DNA of 7,667 bases from Actinomycetes bacterium (GTDB taxonomy: Bacteria; Actinomycetota; Acidimicrobiia; Acidimicrobiales; JAMCPL01). Where the stretch lies: the NCBI GenBank assembly GCA_021846725.1, contig JAJZWK010000075.1, positions 1-7,667 on the forward strand, written 5' to 3'. Under the pieces are notes generated by a model. That model made no database searches and was not told where the DNA came from. It saw only the letters and a program-made list of their open reading frames with translations. Positions 5,735 to 7,667 of the stretch are shown here, in pieces. Position numbers and translations under genes: made by a program. The first letter of the stretch is position 1; each line of letters starts with the position of its first letter.

Positions 5735-6471
5735 ACAGCCCTGGCAACAGACAGGTATCGAAACCAGCGGATAATCTGCTAGCACACCCTAACGATCCGC
5801 TGAGGAACGACGTGTATCGCCGTCCACTGGAAACGGCTCTTGACAGGTTGGGAGTTGCGAGTGGGTGGCGATGTGCAGACGTAGGGGCAGGCAGCGGTGA
5901 TGTGTCCATAGCACTGGCAAAAATTGTCGGTAAGAGTGGACGCATATATTCTGTCGATATAGATCCACTGGCAAGAGATGAGGTAGCTTCTCGAGCTGCC
6001 ACATTCAGCCAAGTGGTAGCCATTACCCAAGCAGGAGAAGACCTCTTGCTCCCAGAACCGGTAGATCTCGCTTTTTGCCGCTTCCTTCTTATGCATGTAC
6101 ATGACCAGGCTGTGGTAATACGTCGAATGGCACTGGCAACAAAGCCAGGAGGATACGTCGTCATGCAAGAACCCATTACCTCAGCAGGAAGAATAGGCGG
6201 CACTGCATTTTCCATGGAAGGTGCGCTGTACCCTGACGTAGGCGCTCTACTCCCCAGCCTTACCAGACAGGCAGGTCTGGAACTCATAGATTGCTGGGCA
6301 GAATCACAGGCCTGGTCAGGAGAGGGTATGGTGAGTAGTTATCTTGAGCACCTGACAGGAGTGAATCCAGGAGACAGCCCTGTTGTGCTGCCGCCACTGG
6401 TTACCGCCATAGGACGCGTCGGTGATATGACAGGCAGTAAGATATTACCATCGTCAACTACTGAGTGGTAA
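5725..6471 (+). CDS. Class I SAM-dependent methyltransferase, substrate unknown
   Basis: A 248-residue Rossmann-fold methyltransferase. Motif I is CADVGAGSGDVSIALA (50-65), the acidic end of strand 2 is SVDID (76-80), the motif II/post-II region is PVDLAFCRFLLMHVHDQ (112-128), and motif III is KPGGYVVMQEP (140-150). The layout 'CRFLLMHVHD...KPGG' is that of small-molecule methyltransferases in the UbiE/Methyltransf_11-25 group, but the acceptor cannot be read from the sequence. It starts at a GTG that overlaps the hydratase gene by 10 bp, so translation is probably coupled. The only ribosome-site-like bases (GATGAGG, 5716-5722) are too close to be strong. No later start would preserve the region before motif I as well. 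It lies between two genes that look like consecutive pathway steps and has no recognised role in that pathway. Confidence 0.85.
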   Translation: MGLNSPGNRQVSKPADNLLAHPNDPLRNDVYRRPLETALDRLGVASGWRCADVGAGSGDVSIALAKIVGKSGRIYSVDIDPLARDEVASRAATFSQVVAITQAGEDLLLPEPVDLAFCRFLLMHVHDQAVVIRRMALATKPGGYVVMQEPITSAGRIGGTAFSMEGALYPDVGALLPSLTRQAGLELIDCWAESQAWSGEGMVSSYLEHLTGVNPGDSPVVLPPLVTAIGRVGDMTGSKILPSSTTEW

Positions 6472-6499
6472 TATGCTTGACTGAGTAACTTGGAATAAA

Positions 6500-6503
6500 G
6501 GAG
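6500..6503 (+). promoter_or_regulatory. Ribosome binding site of the acyl-CoA dehydrogenase gene
   Basis: AAAGGAGA (6497-6504) contains a GGAG core ending seven bases before the GTG at 6511. This good site decides in favour of the GTG start and so keeps the whole N-terminal extension. Confidence 0.75.
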
Positions 6504-6510
6504 AATAGAG

Positions 6511-7667
6511 GTGGCCACAGAAATACTAGATGAATACAAACCGGAAAATGACTTGGACAACGCCAGAAAGGCGTTGGAAAGAGGTACTGCCGTTATCGAC
6601 AACGCCAGAAAGCACATAGCAGCCAATGGTGGCATAGACAACAATCAGGCAGTTGCCTACGATCTTGCTCACATGGCCGCTGCAATGAAAATTGCCGAAA
6701 GTGCCATATCCTATGGCAGGCACGGAAAAGAGGAGGCGGCTCTGGCGTGTGCCTTTCTAGGTGATGCCCTAGGCGATTTGTTGAGCAGGTTGATAGGTAG
6801 GGAACAGGATTGGGGCACATCCACAGAATTCCTATTCGGAGCACACACATTTACGACCAAATACCGCAACCCGGCTTATCTTGCCAGTATATGCGGTATC
6901 ACAGGTGGTCACCATCTCGACCAAGAGTTTGATTTGGCGCGAGAGACTTTTCATAAGTTTGCAGAAGAGCGTATAAGACCACATGCTGAACGAGTCCACC
7001 GGCACAACGAGGACATACCCGAAGAGATCATCTCAGGACTAGCCGGATTGGGGGGATTTGGTATGTCGATTCCAGAGGAATATGGAGGTTTTGCTGCAGG
7101 ATCAGAGGGTGATTATCTTGGTATGGTCATTGCCACCGAGGAACTCTCATGGGGTGCACTTGCAATAGGCGGATCGTTAATCACCCGACCTGAGATACTT
7201 GCCAGGGCACTGCTTGCTGGTGGAACCGATGAGCAACGCAAACGCTGGCTACCAAAGATGGCTACCGGAGAGCTTATGACTGCGGTCGCGGTTACCGAGC
7301 CTGACTACGGTTCGGATGTTGCCAATATCACTACGACCGCCCAAAAGACCGATGGGGGATGGCTAATATCAGGAGTAAAGACCTGGTGTACGTTTGCTGC
7401 ACGTTCTGATCTGTTGATGTTGCTAGCGAGAACTGACCCGGATCGCGCCAAGGGTCATAAGGGGTTATCTCTATTCGTGATCGAGAAAGAGAGAGCAGAC
7501 GGCAATGGTTTCATACTGCACAATGCCAACCGGGGCAGCTTGGAGGGAAGGCCTATAGATACAATAGGGTACCGAGGGCTACATTCATACGAACTATCCT
7601 TCGATGGATGGTTTGTTCCCGATGATTGCCTTGTGGGTGGCGAAGCCGGATTAGGCAAGGGATTTTA
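6511..7667 (+). CDS. mcd: (2S)-methylsuccinyl-CoA dehydrogenase-type acyl-CoA dehydrogenase (3' end missing)
   Basis: A GTG-started frame stays open for 385 codons to the window edge. Residues 1-135 are a mostly helical N-terminal extension (DNARKALERGTAVIDNARKHIA; AVAYDLAHMAAAMKIAES; LACAFLGDALGDLLSRLIG) absent from ordinary acyl-CoA dehydrogenases. The standard fold begins near LDQEFDLARETFHKFAEERIRPHAE (136-160). AVTEPDYGSDVA (260-271) is the flavin/substrate-binding signature. GVKTWCTFAARSDLLMLLARTDPD (288-311) and IDTIGYRGLHSYELSFDGWFVP (349-370) are, from memory, hallmarks of methylsuccinyl-CoA dehydrogenase, which also has such an extension and totals about 550 residues. The enzyme oxidises (2S)-methylsuccinyl-CoA to mesaconyl-CoA in the ethylmalonyl-CoA pathway, with electrons passing to ETF. 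The catalytic glutamate lies in the missing C-terminal part. The gene starts 39 bp after the methyltransferase gene and is probably in the same operon. A related branched-chain acyl-CoA dehydrogenase is the alternative. Confidence 0.85.
   Translation, partial: MATEILDEYKPENDLDNARKALERGTAVIDNARKHIAANGGIDNNQAVAYDLAHMAAAMKIAESAISYGRHGKEEAALACAFLGDALGDLLSRLIGREQDWGTSTEFLFGAHTFTTKYRNPAYLASICGITGGHHLDQEFDLARETFHKFAEERIRPHAERVHRHNEDIPEEIISGLAGLGGFGMSIPEEYGGFAAGSEGDYLGMVIATEELSWGALAIGGSLITRPEILARALLAGGTDEQRKRWLPKMATGELMTAVAVTEPDYGSDVANITTTAQKTDGGWLISGVKTWCTFAARSDLLMLLARTDPDRAKGHKGLSLFVIEKERADGNGFILHNANRGSLEGRPIDTIGYRGLHSYELSFDGWFVPDDCLVGGEAGLGKGF
6556..6612 (+). repeat. 15-bp exact direct repeat in the dehydrogenase N-terminal extension
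   Basis: GACAACGCCAGAAAG occurs at 6556-6570 and 6598-6612, 42 bp (14 codons) apart, encoding DNARK twice. The spacing suits two turns of a heptad-like helix, so it may reflect helix duplication rather than chance. Confidence 0.75.

Noticed and set aside
5625..6287. A 220-codon minus-strand open frame opposite the methyltransferase gene
   Set aside because: Its product is a Ser/Pro/Arg-rich composition without recognisable motifs, while the plus strand encodes clear methyltransferase motifs I to III over the same bases.
5222..7667. Leucine/isovalerate breakdown cluster
   Set aside because: No acyl-CoA carboxylase gene is present, and the dehydrogenase has the N-terminal extension and the TWCTFAARSD and TIGYRGLHSYE segments of the methylsuccinyl-CoA type. 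It stays as the second choice until the downstream genes are seen.
1..7667. CRISPR array, defence island, prophage or insertion sequence
   Set aside because: The repeats are single short duplications inside genes without spacers of regular length, and no transposase, integrase, nuclease or phage structural motif appears on either strand.

Overview
The window most likely comes from a chromosome of an actinobacterium of moderate to low G+C. The best guess is the Acidimicrobiia, but this is inference. Pointers are a DUF6941-type protein typical of actinobacteria, a two-helix membrane protein ending in a RodZ-C-like domain, and a single-domain MaoC hydratase next to a long (2S)-methylsuccinyl-CoA dehydrogenase-type flavoprotein. 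By eye the G+C is a little under 50%. ATA (Ile), AGA/AGG (Arg) and GGA (Gly) codons are used freely in all genes, so base composition gives no sign of a recently acquired segment. I see no tRNA, rRNA, CRISPR array, transposase, integrase or phage gene.

Layout. Positions 1-173 are ambiguous. They hold either the 5' end of a divergent gene on the minus strand (tentatively a SARP/BTAD-type regulator) or the 3' end of an upstream plus-strand gene; a 15-bp tandem repeat lies inside. Next comes ptrB (174-2537, +), an oligopeptidase B with full catalytic and S1-pocket residues but about 100 residues longer than usual because of low-complexity insertions. A 123-bp convergent spacer follows, with an imperfect direct repeat that starts inside the ptrB 3' end. 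An RmlC-like sugar epimerase gene lies on the minus strand (2661-3200, or 3230 if a GTG start is used). A divergent AT-rich spacer with a palindrome (to 3378) separates it from a rightward five-gene run that probably forms one operon, with gaps of 19, 18, -10 and 39 bp.

The run encodes: a 457-residue protein with two membrane helices, a long disordered linker predicted to be cytoplasmic and a RodZ-C/DUF4115-like outer domain (3379-4752); a DUF6941-type protein (4772-5203); a MaoC/hot-dog hydratase (5222-5734); a class I SAM-dependent methyltransferase (5725-6471); and an acyl-CoA dehydrogenase-family protein with an N-terminal extension, open to the window edge (6511-7667, partial).

The hydratase and dehydrogenase fit two consecutive steps of the ethylmalonyl-CoA pathway: methylsuccinyl-CoA to mesaconyl-CoA, then hydration to beta-methylmalyl-CoA. 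That pathway assimilates acetyl-CoA or supplies C4/C5 acyl-CoA units. The methyltransferase between them is not a known pathway enzyme and is the least expected member. A second theme is a set of short direct duplications, nearly all with periods divisible by three, lying in low-complexity parts of several genes. They suggest frequent replication slippage tolerated where the protein is disordered. I did not find a clearly new defence or mobile system.
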